Origin: a virus
Reading direction: 5' to 3' (one strand)
DNA: 21,364 nt
IMG/VR virus record: IMGVR_UViG_3300044678_001569
Coordinates: 1-21,364 of that record
Below the pieces are notes generated by a model. The model was not told the origin of the DNA. It did not search any database and saw only the letters and a program-made list of their open reading frames with translations. Numbering within the stretch: position 1 is the first letter of the stretch; every line of letters starts with the position of its first letter. This document shows, one piece after another, positions 1 through 5,085 of this stretch. The position numbers and the translations under genes are program-made.

Positions 1-44
1 GCCTGCTCAGTCAGTGACTGCGGTTGCGATTCGATAATGTTCAT
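1..44 (-). CDS. Start of an early-operon gene cut by the window edge
   Basis: An ATG at 44-42 overlaps the TGA stop of the HD phosphohydrolase gene (ATGA arrangement) and stays open to the window edge, reading MNIIESQPQSLTEQ. The 4-base stop/start overlap is the same coupling seen at most junctions in this window, so this is probably a real gene. Too little is visible to name a function; in related phages this slot often holds replication or recombination genes, which is inference only. Confidence 0.5.
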   Translation of the reverse strand, partial: MNIIESQPQSLTEQ

Positions 45-535
45 ATCTCTGCTTTCAATTTTTCAAACTGGTAAACAAATTCCGCTGGAGCTGCGTACCA
101 CGCGCAGCAGTAGTTCTCGGAGGCAAATTTTGTTGAGTTCAACTGACCGGCCAAATACTTGTTGAGCGATGCAAACTCCTGAGCACCGTGCAGGATGTCA
201 GCGGTGTGAACTCGTGTTGTGTCGGTCCATTTCAAGCCGAGTTTTGTTTTCAAAACTGCGTCAGCTTCTTCCTGCTTTTTCCGGGTGAATTCACACTTAA
301 ACTCACGAGGAATTTCACCGCTCAGAATTTCGTGAGCGTCGTGGACCAACGCCCAGATCTGCTCCTGCGGTGACAGGTCTTTGCAGAGATGCCAGACGTG
401 TACCGAGTGCCGCAGCACTGTGCTTTCCGGATGTTGACCACCAAAACGATAAAGCCTCTGGAGACAATCCGCAGTCCATTGCGGATCTGCAATCACACGA
501 TCAGCCCACTGTTCCACGTCGGTTACAAAACCCAT
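41..535 (-). CDS. HD-domain phosphohydrolase (YfbR-like nucleotidase type)
   Basis: 164 residues, a normal length for small phage HD-domain hydrolases. The metal-binding pattern is visible: H43 in RHSVHVWH, the H65-D66 pair in ALVHDAHE, E69, and a distal D113 in HTADILHGAQE. The GEIPREFK segment after the HD pair matches the usual G(D/E)IP..(L/F)K turn of the YfbR-like family, whose members act on deoxynucleoside monophosphates or related nucleotides. A role in adjusting nucleotide pools during phage replication is inferred. A terminator hairpin lies just upstream (550-576), and a GAGG precedes the ATG (TCGAGGTTTTGCGATG), so this gene begins a partly separate translation unit. It overlaps the next gene by 4 bases. 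Confidence 0.8.
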   Translation of the reverse strand: MGFVTDVEQWADRVIADPQWTADCLQRLYRFGGQHPESTVLRHSVHVWHLCKDLSPQEQIWALVHDAHEILSGEIPREFKCEFTRKKQEEADAVLKTKLGLKWTDTTRVHTADILHGAQEFASLNKYLAGQLNSTKFASENYCCAWYAAPAEFVYQFEKLKAEI

Positions 536-549
536 CGCAAAACCTCGAT

Positions 550-576
550 AAAAACAGCCCGGCCATCGACCGGGCT
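550..576 (-). terminator. Intrinsic terminator between the DUF669 and HD genes
   Basis: On the minus strand there is a perfect 7-bp stem (AGCCCGG at 556-562 pairing with CCGGGCT at 570-576), a 7-base loop, then G and five T (554-550). It lies 20 bases after the DUF669 stop and 15 bases before the HD start. It is within the early operon, so it may be partial or need antitermination. Confidence 0.75.
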
Positions 577-595
577 TCGTGCGAAAAACAACAGA

Positions 596-1075
596 CTACC
601 AAGGCGATTTTGCTGGCGCGGCTTCTGGCTCGAATGCCTGCTCTACGAGATTTTGGGCTGGCTGTTGCGTGGCGGTTTGCTGTAGCAAACGAGCCTTGTA
701 GCCTTTGATCTCGTTCCGAGGATTGCCGTTTTGATCCTTGCCCACTGCCACCTTGATCATCAGCGGTTTGTTGTGCAGCTCCTCGCTCACCTTTGGGTCA
801 GGAACGTTGACAGCAACGCACACAGCCTTCAGTTGTGACCGCCCAATCTGTTCCGCCTGCTGCGATTTGTTCTTGACGTTCAAACCGTCGAACAGAGTTC
901 GGTTTTGATACTTACCGGAAAGAATCTGCAGCGTCAGATTCAACCGCTGTCCGCTGCCGTCCTTTGTCGGCTTCATTTCTGACTTCGTGATGACGGCCGG
1001 ATACTCACCCGGCTCAATCACCTGAAAGTCATTCGCCTTAACGTCTTTCAAACCCAGATCACCGAGACTTGCCAT
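596..1075 (-). CDS. DUF669-family protein, probable ssDNA-binding role
   Basis: 159 residues. The N-terminal half has the DUF669 pattern: a start rich in small residues, then VIEPGEYPAVITKSE, then a beta-strand block with LNLTLQILSG and RTLFDGLNV, followed by a helix and LKAVCVAVNV. In phages this family is commonly encoded beside a Sak4-like ATPase and is thought to be a single-strand binding or recombination accessory protein. Here the Sak4-like gene lies immediately upstream (54-base gap). The C-terminal tail is rich in Gln, Ala and Pro and ends in acidic and hydrophobic residues, like the flexible tails of SSB proteins. The ATG has a GGAG 11 bases upstream. Function is family-based inference. 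Confidence 0.7.
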   Translation of the reverse strand: MASLGDLGLKDVKANDFQVIEPGEYPAVITKSEMKPTKDGSGQRLNLTLQILSGKYQNRTLFDGLNVKNKSQQAEQIGRSQLKAVCVAVNVPDPKVSEELHNKPLMIKVAVGKDQNGNPRNEIKGYKARLLQQTATQQPAQNLVEQAFEPEAAPAKSPW

Positions 1076-1129
1076 AACTCACTTCTCCACTCAAAAAGAT
1101 GAAACTCAAACACCACTCACAAACTGTGA

Positions 1130-1855
1130 TCACTTCGGCCAATAGCTCTGATAAGCCGCCCAACTGAATTCAATTTCCGGAGGCATCGCCAGGCGGTTCT
1201 TAGCCCTGACTGCTGCCGTTTCCTGCGTTCGCACGTATCGCTCATTGAGATCAATGGCAACGTTTCGCTCTCGATTGAATCCCTGATCCTCTTTGCGGAC
1301 CGCAACGCGATAAGACGCGAATAACAATTCATCCGTCCATTCAGCCCACATAGCACTTGCCGCATCGTGCATCGCAGGCTGGTAACGGTCGTAACTGTCT
1401 TGGTCTGGGCTCTCAAAACGTTTGACCGCAGCATGAGCGAGCAACACAATTGCCATGTTGCGTTCGCTTCGGCAGTGCTCCAAAGCCAGCATGACCTTGT
1501 CCCAATATCGCAAAGCCTGCTTGTAACCAGCTCCGTAGCCGATGTCCGCAATGGAATCCTTTCCGGCCGCTGTTGCCACCTCGTGATGAATCAGCGATTC
1601 CAGCCAGTCCATCGAGTCAATCACCACAGTGAAAAACTCATGCTTCTGCGTTCCGATCCACAACAGCGCTTCCATCACCTGACCAAACGTTGTCAGATGC
1701 GGAGTTCGCTGGCAGTCGATGTTGTTGAGTCCATCTTCAAGGTTGACAATCACAGCACCGGGAGCACCCGCCGCCCATGTGCTTTTTCCGATGCCATGCG
1801 TGCCGTACAGCATGCACTTTCTTGGAGCCTTTGTTTTTCCGCTCAGTATCTTCAT
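1130..1855 (-). CDS. Sak4-like RecA-fold ATPase (AAA_24 type)
   Basis: 241 residues, typical for phage nucleotide-binding proteins of the Sak4/AAA_24 group. The Walker A motif is GTHGIGKST (residues 18-26). The Walker B strand is FFTVVIDSMD (74-83) with D80 as the likely Mg-coordinating Asp, and AIVLLAHA further on fits the sensor strand. Sak4 proteins are RecA-like single-strand annealing or recombination proteins that work with a partner SSB; the DUF669 gene just downstream is the expected partner. The ATG overlaps the DUF1064 stop by 4 bases (ATGA), which implies coupled translation. A plain recombination ATPase or a RecA paralogue are alternatives. Confidence 0.8.
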   Translation of the reverse strand: MKILSGKTKAPRKCMLYGTHGIGKSTWAAGAPGAVIVNLEDGLNNIDCQRTPHLTTFGQVMEALLWIGTQKHEFFTVVIDSMDWLESLIHHEVATAAGKDSIADIGYGAGYKQALRYWDKVMLALEHCRSERNMAIVLLAHAAVKRFESPDQDSYDRYQPAMHDAASAMWAEWTDELLFASYRVAVRKEDQGFNRERNVAIDLNERYVRTQETAAVRAKNRLAMPPEIEFSWAAYQSYWPK

Positions 1856-2193
1856 TTCTTCCTCTTCTTCTTCCTCAAACCCGTTTCCAAAATCACCACA
1901 CCAAACACTGCTTCCATCAATTTTTTCTTCAGGTTGTAGACGGGCGTTTTCATGCCTTTCACGTCTTCAACAACCTCTTTGCCGTTCTCGATGTAAACGA
2001 AGTCCGCGACATATCGGCAAACCTTTTTTCCGTTCACTGTGATCTGATACGGAACCTGCAAACGCAGGTCTGTAATTAGCCCGGCTGACTGAATCACCTT
2101 CAGCACGCCGTACCGTGTTGCTTCTGCTTGTGAGTCAAACGTGATCCCGTCAACGACTGTCTTTTTTGCGCCGTATTTCGATCGTCGCTGCAT
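1852..2193 (-). CDS. DUF1064 phage endonuclease-like protein
   Basis: 113 residues. The N-terminus SKYGAKKTVVDGITFDS followed by QAEATRY is the DUF1064 signature. The core carries D64 (YVADFVY) and E76-D77-x-K79 (VVEDVKG), a PD-(D/E)XK nuclease arrangement with E24 as the extra upstream acid. The C-terminus is strongly basic (LRKKKRKK), consistent with DNA contact. Members are common in phage early regions beside annealing ATPases and are presumed nucleases, perhaps resolving recombination intermediates; no specific substrate can be read here. It lies 9 bases after the CsrA gene and overlaps the Sak4-like gene by 4 bases. Confidence 0.8.
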   Translation of the reverse strand: MQRRSKYGAKKTVVDGITFDSQAEATRYGVLKVIQSAGLITDLRLQVPYQITVNGKKVCRYVADFVYIENGKEVVEDVKGMKTPVYNLKKKLMEAVFGVVILETGLRKKKRKK

Positions 2194-2202
2194 GGCGGTT
2201 GT

Positions 2203-2421
2203 TTACTTTCGCTGCGACTTTGGAACGGTCTTGACTTCACCACGAGCGATACGGTGGAACACTTCCAGCCGATGAACTTTCACTGATGACTCAGCAGTGA
2301 ATCCAAGCCTGGCTTTGTCACCGCGAATCTCACAGGCCATAACGTCAATGACTTGCGGTTCTGGACTAGGCGGAACAATGATGCGAACGACTTCATCCTT
2401 TTCACGAGTCAAAATAAGCAC
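2203..2421 (-). CDS. csrA: CsrA/RsmA-family RNA-binding translational regulator
   Basis: 72 residues. The N-terminus MLILTRE and the C-terminal block RGDKARLGF...VKVHRLEVFHRI are the two conserved RNA-contacting segments of CsrA. R6 and R51 (in VHRLEV) correspond to the two arginines of the classical RNA site. The segment between them has about seven extra residues (VPPSPEP) compared with E. coli CsrA, and the usual GE after the first strand is replaced by DE. CsrA dimers bind ANGGA motifs over ribosome-binding sites and change translation or mRNA stability. The start is GTG with a consensus AAGGAG six bases upstream, so strong translation is expected. A phage copy could redirect host or phage mRNAs; the targets are unknown. 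Confidence 0.9.
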   Translation of the reverse strand: MLILTREKDEVVRIIVPPSPEPQVIDVMACEIRGDKARLGFTAESSVKVHRLEVFHRIARGEVKTVPKSQRK

Positions 2422-2427
2422 AGCAAA

Positions 2428-2433
2428 CTCCTT
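2428..2433 (-). promoter_or_regulatory. Consensus Shine-Dalgarno of the csrA-like gene
   Basis: AAGGAG lies six bases before the GTG start at 2421 and fixes that start. It also contains a GGA preceded by A-rich sequence, the core of a CsrA binding motif, so self-repression of translation is possible but unproven. Confidence 0.7.
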
Positions 2434-2445
2434 TTCGATTAGTTA

Positions 2446-2507
2446 AAAAAAACCTGCGAACAGCCCCGACGTGACTGCTTAAAAACGCCGGACCGCATGA
2501 CTGTCCG
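2446..2507 (-). terminator. Two weak terminator-like elements upstream of csrA
   Basis: On the minus strand a 5-bp stem CGGAC/GTCCG (2503-2507 with 2489-2493) is followed by GCG and five T (2485-2481). A second, very small CTG-TTCG-CAG hairpin is followed by eight T (about 2462-2446). Either could reduce read-through into csrA or act as an attenuator. Both stems are short, so this is tentative. The region 2422-2593 otherwise holds no gene I can support. Confidence 0.3.
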
Positions 2508-2593
2508 CAGGAGTGCAAAAAGAGGCCGCAATTCTTTCGCGACGGGCGCGTAACCGTGATGACTTCAATTCATCGCCTCTGTGATGCGCCGCA

Positions 2594-2677
2594 TCACTTC
2601 CAAAGATTTGCTTCAATGGCCCCGGCTGCAAAAATCCCCGCCAGTACCACGCAAAAAAGAGCAACGCAAAAATCCAT
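2594..2677 (-). CDS. 27-residue single-span membrane peptide
   Basis: ATG at 2677, one base after the stop of the upstream gene, preceded by a perfect AAGGAG with 7-base spacing (2685-2690). This is one of the strongest ribosome-binding sites in the window. The 27-codon product begins MDFCVALFCVVLAGIFAAG and ends IEANLWK, so almost the whole peptide is one membrane segment. It lies in the early operon between an unknown gene and csrA. A longer TTG-started frame (2479-2703) covers the same bases but has no comparable ribosome-binding site and a tail of unlikely composition. Function unknown; membrane-acting small phage proteins are plausible relatives. Confidence 0.5.
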   Translation of the reverse strand: MDFCVALFCVVLAGIFAAGAIEANLWK

Positions 2678-2678
2678 G

Positions 2679-2900
2679 TCAGTGCTCCTTGTGAAAGTCC
2701 CAAGGTTGCAAAGATTCGTCTGGTGACGTTTCACCAACGACTGCGAGTGCCTGTTTCGGAATCACAGGAACGATGCCGCGACGGCTCCACTCGACTGCTT
2801 TGCGGACAAGCTCAATTGGCTGAGACGCAATGTCGTCAGGCATTTCGCTTTCGTTGATTCGCCGCCAGCGAGCTTTGAGCGTTAAAAGTTCTCCGCTCAT
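2679..2900 (-). CDS. Small early protein of unknown function (73 residues)
   Basis: The ATG overlaps the stop of the GIY-YIG gene by 4 bases (ATGA). The product is soluble, with a basic N-terminal helix (LLTLKARWRRI), a middle segment ELVRKAVEWSRRGIVPVIPK, and an acidic end. No family is recognised. Its coding nature is supported by the overlap with its upstream neighbour and by its stop codon sitting between the AAGGAG and the ATG of the membrane peptide downstream. Confidence 0.6.
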   Translation of the reverse strand: MSGELLTLKARWRRINESEMPDDIASQPIELVRKAVEWSRRGIVPVIPKQALAVVGETSPDESLQPWDFHKEH

Positions 2901-3274
2901 CGTGCTGCCTCCAATTCGAGGTCAGCGTGCGAATCTACTGCAGTTGCATTCAGAATCGGAGGTCGGCCGTTAATCTTTGCTCTCATTGAATATGAGCGAA
3001 TAAGGCACGACTCAATTTGATACTCAGATAGCCAATGACCAACGTTAACAGCTGGTTCACACTCAGCCAATTTGACTATTTCAACTCGAATGTCTTTTGC
3101 GAGGCACTCAGATAACCACACGTAAACTGGCCTGTGCATCTCCTGCGATCTTGCAGCTAAGCTGATGTGCTGCTTCAGGCGATGGCTAAGTTCTCCAGTG
3201 GTTATTCCGATATATCTGACATGACCGCCAGATTCTCGAAGACCATAGAACAACGTTTTGCGAGAAAACGCCAT
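2897..3274 (-). CDS. GIY-YIG nuclease superfamily protein
   Basis: 125 residues. The N-terminal block LFYGLRESGGHVRYIGITTG followed by RLKQHI matches the GIY-YIG fold: the first strand (FYGL in place of GIY), the second strand YIG, then the basic helix with the conserved Arg. A later IESCLIR may carry the catalytic Glu helix, although I cannot assign the Glu with certainty. Free-standing members are common in phage early regions and are presumed DNA nucleases. It is the first gene after the repressor-controlled early promoter at 3448-3476, with a leader of about 165 bases. No strong ribosome-binding site is seen. Confidence 0.7.
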   Translation of the reverse strand: MAFSRKTLFYGLRESGGHVRYIGITTGELSHRLKQHISLAARSQEMHRPVYVWLSECLAKDIRVEIVKLAECEPAVNVGHWLSEYQIESCLIRSYSMRAKINGRPPILNATAVDSHADLELEAAR

Positions 3275-3447
3275 ATGTTCACGCTAATCGCCTTCCATGC
3301 GAAAGGCAGATTCCATCTGCGTCACATCTCCGACCACAATCAATGCGCGACGGAAGGACTCGAAAGCCCAGTGACAAAGTCTGATTTAGATAAGACTCAG
3401 CCCCGGTTCGACGCGGTTCCGAATCTCCATAACTCAACACTGCGAGA

Positions 3448-3476
3448 ACAATATTCCAATCGGAATATTCTGTCAA
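3448..3476 (-). promoter_or_regulatory. Predicted early-operon promoter
   Basis: Minus-strand TTGACA (3476-3471), a 17-base spacer, and TATTGT (3453-3448). The -35 matches the sigma-70 consensus fully and the -10 matches four of six positions. The spacer is filled by a palindrome shared with the repressor promoter. It lies 31 bases after the repressor gene and faces the GIY-YIG gene, so it is the best candidate for the lytic early promoter. Confidence 0.7.
3450..3469. promoter_or_regulatory. Operator 1, palindrome within the early promoter
   Basis: AATATTCCAATCGGAATATT is a perfect 8-bp inverted repeat around AATC. It lies between the -35 and the -10 of the early promoter and overlaps the -10, so a bound repressor would block RNA polymerase. 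Read on the minus strand, it shares CCGATTGGAATA exactly with operator 2 read on the plus strand. Confidence 0.7.
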
Positions 3477-3507
3477 CGCCGCATGTTCAGAAATTTTATC
3501 AATTTGT

Positions 3508-3756
3508 TCAAGACGCGCGTCGCTTTGGAAAGTCCATAAGCGCATCGCTAGTAACGCCAAGGGCTTCCGCAACATTACGCAACAGCAGTGCGTTTGGAAG
3601 TATTGCTCCGCACAGAATTTTTGAAACGAATCCTTGGCTAACTGTAGCCGCATTTGCCAAATCAACTTGTGTCATCGCGCGTGCGTCCATCAGTCGCCGA
3701 ACGTTTGCTGCGATATTTTCCTTGGCTTGAATTTCGTCCAACATTTCTGTTTGCAT
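3508..3756 (-). CDS. XRE/Cro-CI-type repressor, HTH domain only
   Basis: 82 residues from ATG 3756. Residues about 18-72 form a complete HTH_3 fold: NVRRLMDARAMTQVDLA, then the turn and recognition helix ATVSQGFVSKIL, then LLLRNVAEALGV. There is no C-terminal dimerisation or self-cleaving peptidase domain, so induction by RecA-stimulated cleavage is unlikely. A frame with a TTG start at 3783 exists, but it would begin inside the -35 to -10 spacer, so ATG 3756 is chosen. A near-consensus promoter ends six bases before this ATG, which implies leaderless mRNA, as for lambda cI made from PRM. Matched palindromes at its own promoter and at the early promoter support a lysogeny repressor role. Confidence 0.85.
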   Translation of the reverse strand: MQTEMLDEIQAKENIAANVRRLMDARAMTQVDLANAATVSQGFVSKILCGAILPNALLLRNVAEALGVTSDALMDFPKRRAS

Positions 3757-3762
3757 CCCGTG

Positions 3763-3790
3763 AGTATACCGATTGGAATACAATTGTCAA
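3763..3790 (-). promoter_or_regulatory. Predicted repressor promoter, probable leaderless transcript
   Basis: Minus-strand TTGACA (3790-3785), a 16-base spacer, and TATACT (3768-3763). Six bases then separate the -10 from the ATG at 3756, so the natural start of transcription falls on or beside the A of ATG. The -35 abuts the T-run of the tRNA terminator just upstream. Confidence 0.75.
3764..3781. promoter_or_regulatory. Operator 2, palindrome within the repressor promoter
   Basis: GTATACCGATTGGAATAC is an imperfect palindrome (7-bp arms with one mismatch around a 4-base centre). It lies between the -35 and the -10 of the repressor's own promoter. It shares a 12-base identical block and the same dyad with operator 1, suggesting autoregulation by one protein. 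Confidence 0.7.
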
Positions 3791-3864
3791 AATAAAAGCC
3801 TGAGTGGTCGAACGCTCAGACTGACCAGACTTTGAATCAATCAGAAAGAGCACACTCAGGCTTT
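3791..3864 (-). terminator. Intrinsic terminator after tRNA-Leu
   Basis: A perfect 12-bp inverted repeat (AAAGCCTGAGTG at 3795-3806 with CACTCAGGCTTT at 3853-3864) starts two bases after the end of the tRNA. On the minus strand the second arm runs into CTTTTATTTTG. The loop is 46 bases, long for a terminator, and contains a smaller self-complementary stretch. It would insulate tRNA transcription from the repressor promoter that begins at its T-run. Confidence 0.65.
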
Positions 3865-3865
3865 A

Positions 3866-3951
3866 TGCGGTCAGTGGGATTCGAACCCACACGGGCCGTT
3901 AAGCCCACTGGCTTCTGAGACCAGCTTGTCTACCAATTTCAACACGACCGC
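3866..3951 (-). tRNA. tRNA-Leu, anticodon CAG
   Basis: 86 bases on the minus strand. The acceptor stem GCGGTCG pairs with TGACCGC. The D arm is TTG/CAA around AAATTGGTAGA. The anticodon arm is CTGGT-CTCAGAA-GCCAG with anticodon CAG, reading CUG. The long variable arm TGGGCTTAACGGCCCG is typical of class II tRNAs (Leu, Ser, Tyr). The T arm is GTGGG-TTCGAAT-CCCAC and the discriminator is A, as expected for Leu. CCA is not encoded (TAA follows). All arms pair well, so the gene looks functional. It lies between the integrase and the repressor, in the expected attachment region. It could be phage cargo or an att-linked copy. Confidence 0.93.
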
Positions 3952-4154
3952 TTTTCCCAATGTTTTCACAACTTTCGCGCCATTTCCTGAAGGGACCGCG
4001 ACGGACTACCAACGGGGTGGCTCGCGCTAGCTTTCATCAATTTTTTTGAAACGTTCGCAATTAATGTGATGAACGTTTTTTCGCCGAAATATAGGGTGAC
4101 TCACCGCAGCCCCTCTTCGCCAGTGAATGGAGTCACGTCACTGGATAAACCACG
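3952..4154. other. tRNA-integrase intergenic region with several inverted repeats
   Basis: No gene is seen. An 8-bp repeat AAACGTTC (4049-4056) / GAACGTTT (4071-4078) is followed by more T on the plus strand. Two interlocked 7-bp repeats follow: GTGACTC (4096-4102) / GAGTCAC (4130-4136), and CCAGTGA (4120-4126) / TCACTGG (4138-4144), the last ending 10 bases before the integrase ATG. In a lambda-like map this is where attP and the integrase and excisionase arm sites lie, so these are candidate recombinase or regulator sites. No attachment core can be identified without the host sequence. Confidence 0.45.
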
Positions 4155-5021
4155 ATGCACATAGTTGACCACGCGCGGGAATACTGTGCCCGCAAACAGA
4201 TCGCGAAAACACCCATCTACGCTTGCCAGCGAGTCGCTGAAGTGATTGGCGAAATCGAAGCCAGCCAAGTGACTCAGGACCACGTCGAGCAGTACGTTGA
4301 GCAGGCCCGCCGCGATAAAGTCCCGGAATGGACCATTAAAGGCGCTGTCAAGGACCTGCGAACAATTGTGATTGACGCCGGCGGTCCAGCACTTTCCAAT
4401 CCAGTGCGAAAACCGAAGCCCGATCCTAAGCCCTGCGAAATTGCCGACCTTGATCTGATCTGGCAATGGCTCGCACCATGGTCCTGCCAATTGATTGTGC
4501 TGACCTATTGGTGCGGAATTCGTTTAGAAGACGCAATACGGCTGCAACTGAAGGTAGATCCAGCTTGGCGGTCAATTACGTGGGACGCCAACAAAACCGG
4601 CCACCGTCATCGAATTCCAGTTCCGCCATGGCTCCGAAAATGGCTGGCGCCCGTGCGACTGCCGTACTTGAAAAGCAACGACCATGCCCAAACGATTGTC
4701 CGAGGAGAACTGGATCGAGTTTGCCAGATTGCAAAAGTGCCCCGGATTCTGCCCAGCCAGATACGAGATCGGGGAATCACCGAATGGTCGAAGGTATCTT
4801 CTGACGCCGGTGCCTTGCTGCATGGTCACGGACTTGGAACGCGAGACCATTACGTCCCGGCTCTTGAAATCTTGACGGCCGCAATGGACCGGGTAAGGGT
4901 TCCGGCCGCGTTTGGGGCTGCTCAGTCGTCAGAAGACAGCCTTCTGTCGGCCTATCGCCGTCTTGACCCGTCTGCTCAGGGACTGGTCAGCATGACTGCG
5001 GAACGGCTCGCGGCGGGGTGA
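4155..5021 (+). CDS. int: Tyrosine recombinase, phage integrase
   Basis: 288 residues, shorter than lambda Int. The helical N-terminal part (about 1-90) looks like a SAM-like core-binding domain, with no obvious arm-binding domain before it. The catalytic part has R123 in YWCGIRLEDAIRL, K147 in WDANKTGHRHRIPVP, R204 in PSQIRDRGITEW, a His in LLHGHGLGTRDHYV (H223 or H225) and Y233 as the probable nucleophile. The usual first His of the HxxR box appears to be Ser (SQIR). It is the only gene on the plus strand and converges on the late operon, with a terminator at its end. It would integrate and excise the phage; the attachment site is probably in the region just upstream. Confidence 0.88.
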   Translation: MHIVDHAREYCARKQIAKTPIYACQRVAEVIGEIEASQVTQDHVEQYVEQARRDKVPEWTIKGAVKDLRTIVIDAGGPALSNPVRKPKPDPKPCEIADLDLIWQWLAPWSCQLIVLTYWCGIRLEDAIRLQLKVDPAWRSITWDANKTGHRHRIPVPPWLRKWLAPVRLPYLKSNDHAQTIVRGELDRVCQIAKVPRILPSQIRDRGITEWSKVSSDAGALLHGHGLGTRDHYVPALEILTAAMDRVRVPAAFGAAQSSEDSLLSAYRRLDPSAQGLVSMTAERLAAG

Positions 5022-5073
5022 AACGCAGCGACCCTCAACCGATCGGCTGAGGGCCTTGCCAGACTGCGTTTTT
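5021..5073 (+). terminator. Terminator between integrase and the end of the late operon
   Basis: Nested hairpins: an inner CCCTCA (5032-5037) / TGAGGG (5048-5053) containing CCGATCGG, and an outer AAACGCAG (5021-5028) / CTGCGTTT (5064-5071). T continues to 5073 on the plus strand. It begins at the last base of the integrase stop and fits rho-independent termination of integrase mRNA. The inner stem could also stop late mRNA coming from the right. Confidence 0.65.
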
Positions 5074-5085
5074 GAGTCGCGTTAT

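Noticed and set aside
1117-1551. Minus-strand open frame overlapping the Sak4-like gene
   Set aside because: It lies in another frame of a gene with clear Walker motifs; Cys/Arg/Thr-rich with no domain pattern.
2479-2703. 74-codon TTG-started frame with a hydrophobic start
   Set aside because: It competes with the ATG frame at 2677 that has a perfect AAGGAG. Its C-terminal part is Arg/Ser/His-rich over terminator-like sequence, as expected for a shadow frame. Not fully excluded.
3295-3390. Open stretch just before the GIY-YIG gene ending in TQMESAFRMEGD
   Set aside because: No ATG-led frame of useful length and no ribosome-binding site, although the sequence looks protein-like; possibly a remnant or chance.
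3386-3430. 14-codon leader peptide after the early promoter (MEIRNRVEPGLSLI)
   Set aside because: No ribosome-binding site and no pattern such as repeated control codons; too weak to call.
3279-3665. Minus-strand open frame overlapping the repressor
   Set aside because: It covers the HTH gene in another frame and runs through the early promoter and operator; no family pattern and no ribosome-binding site.
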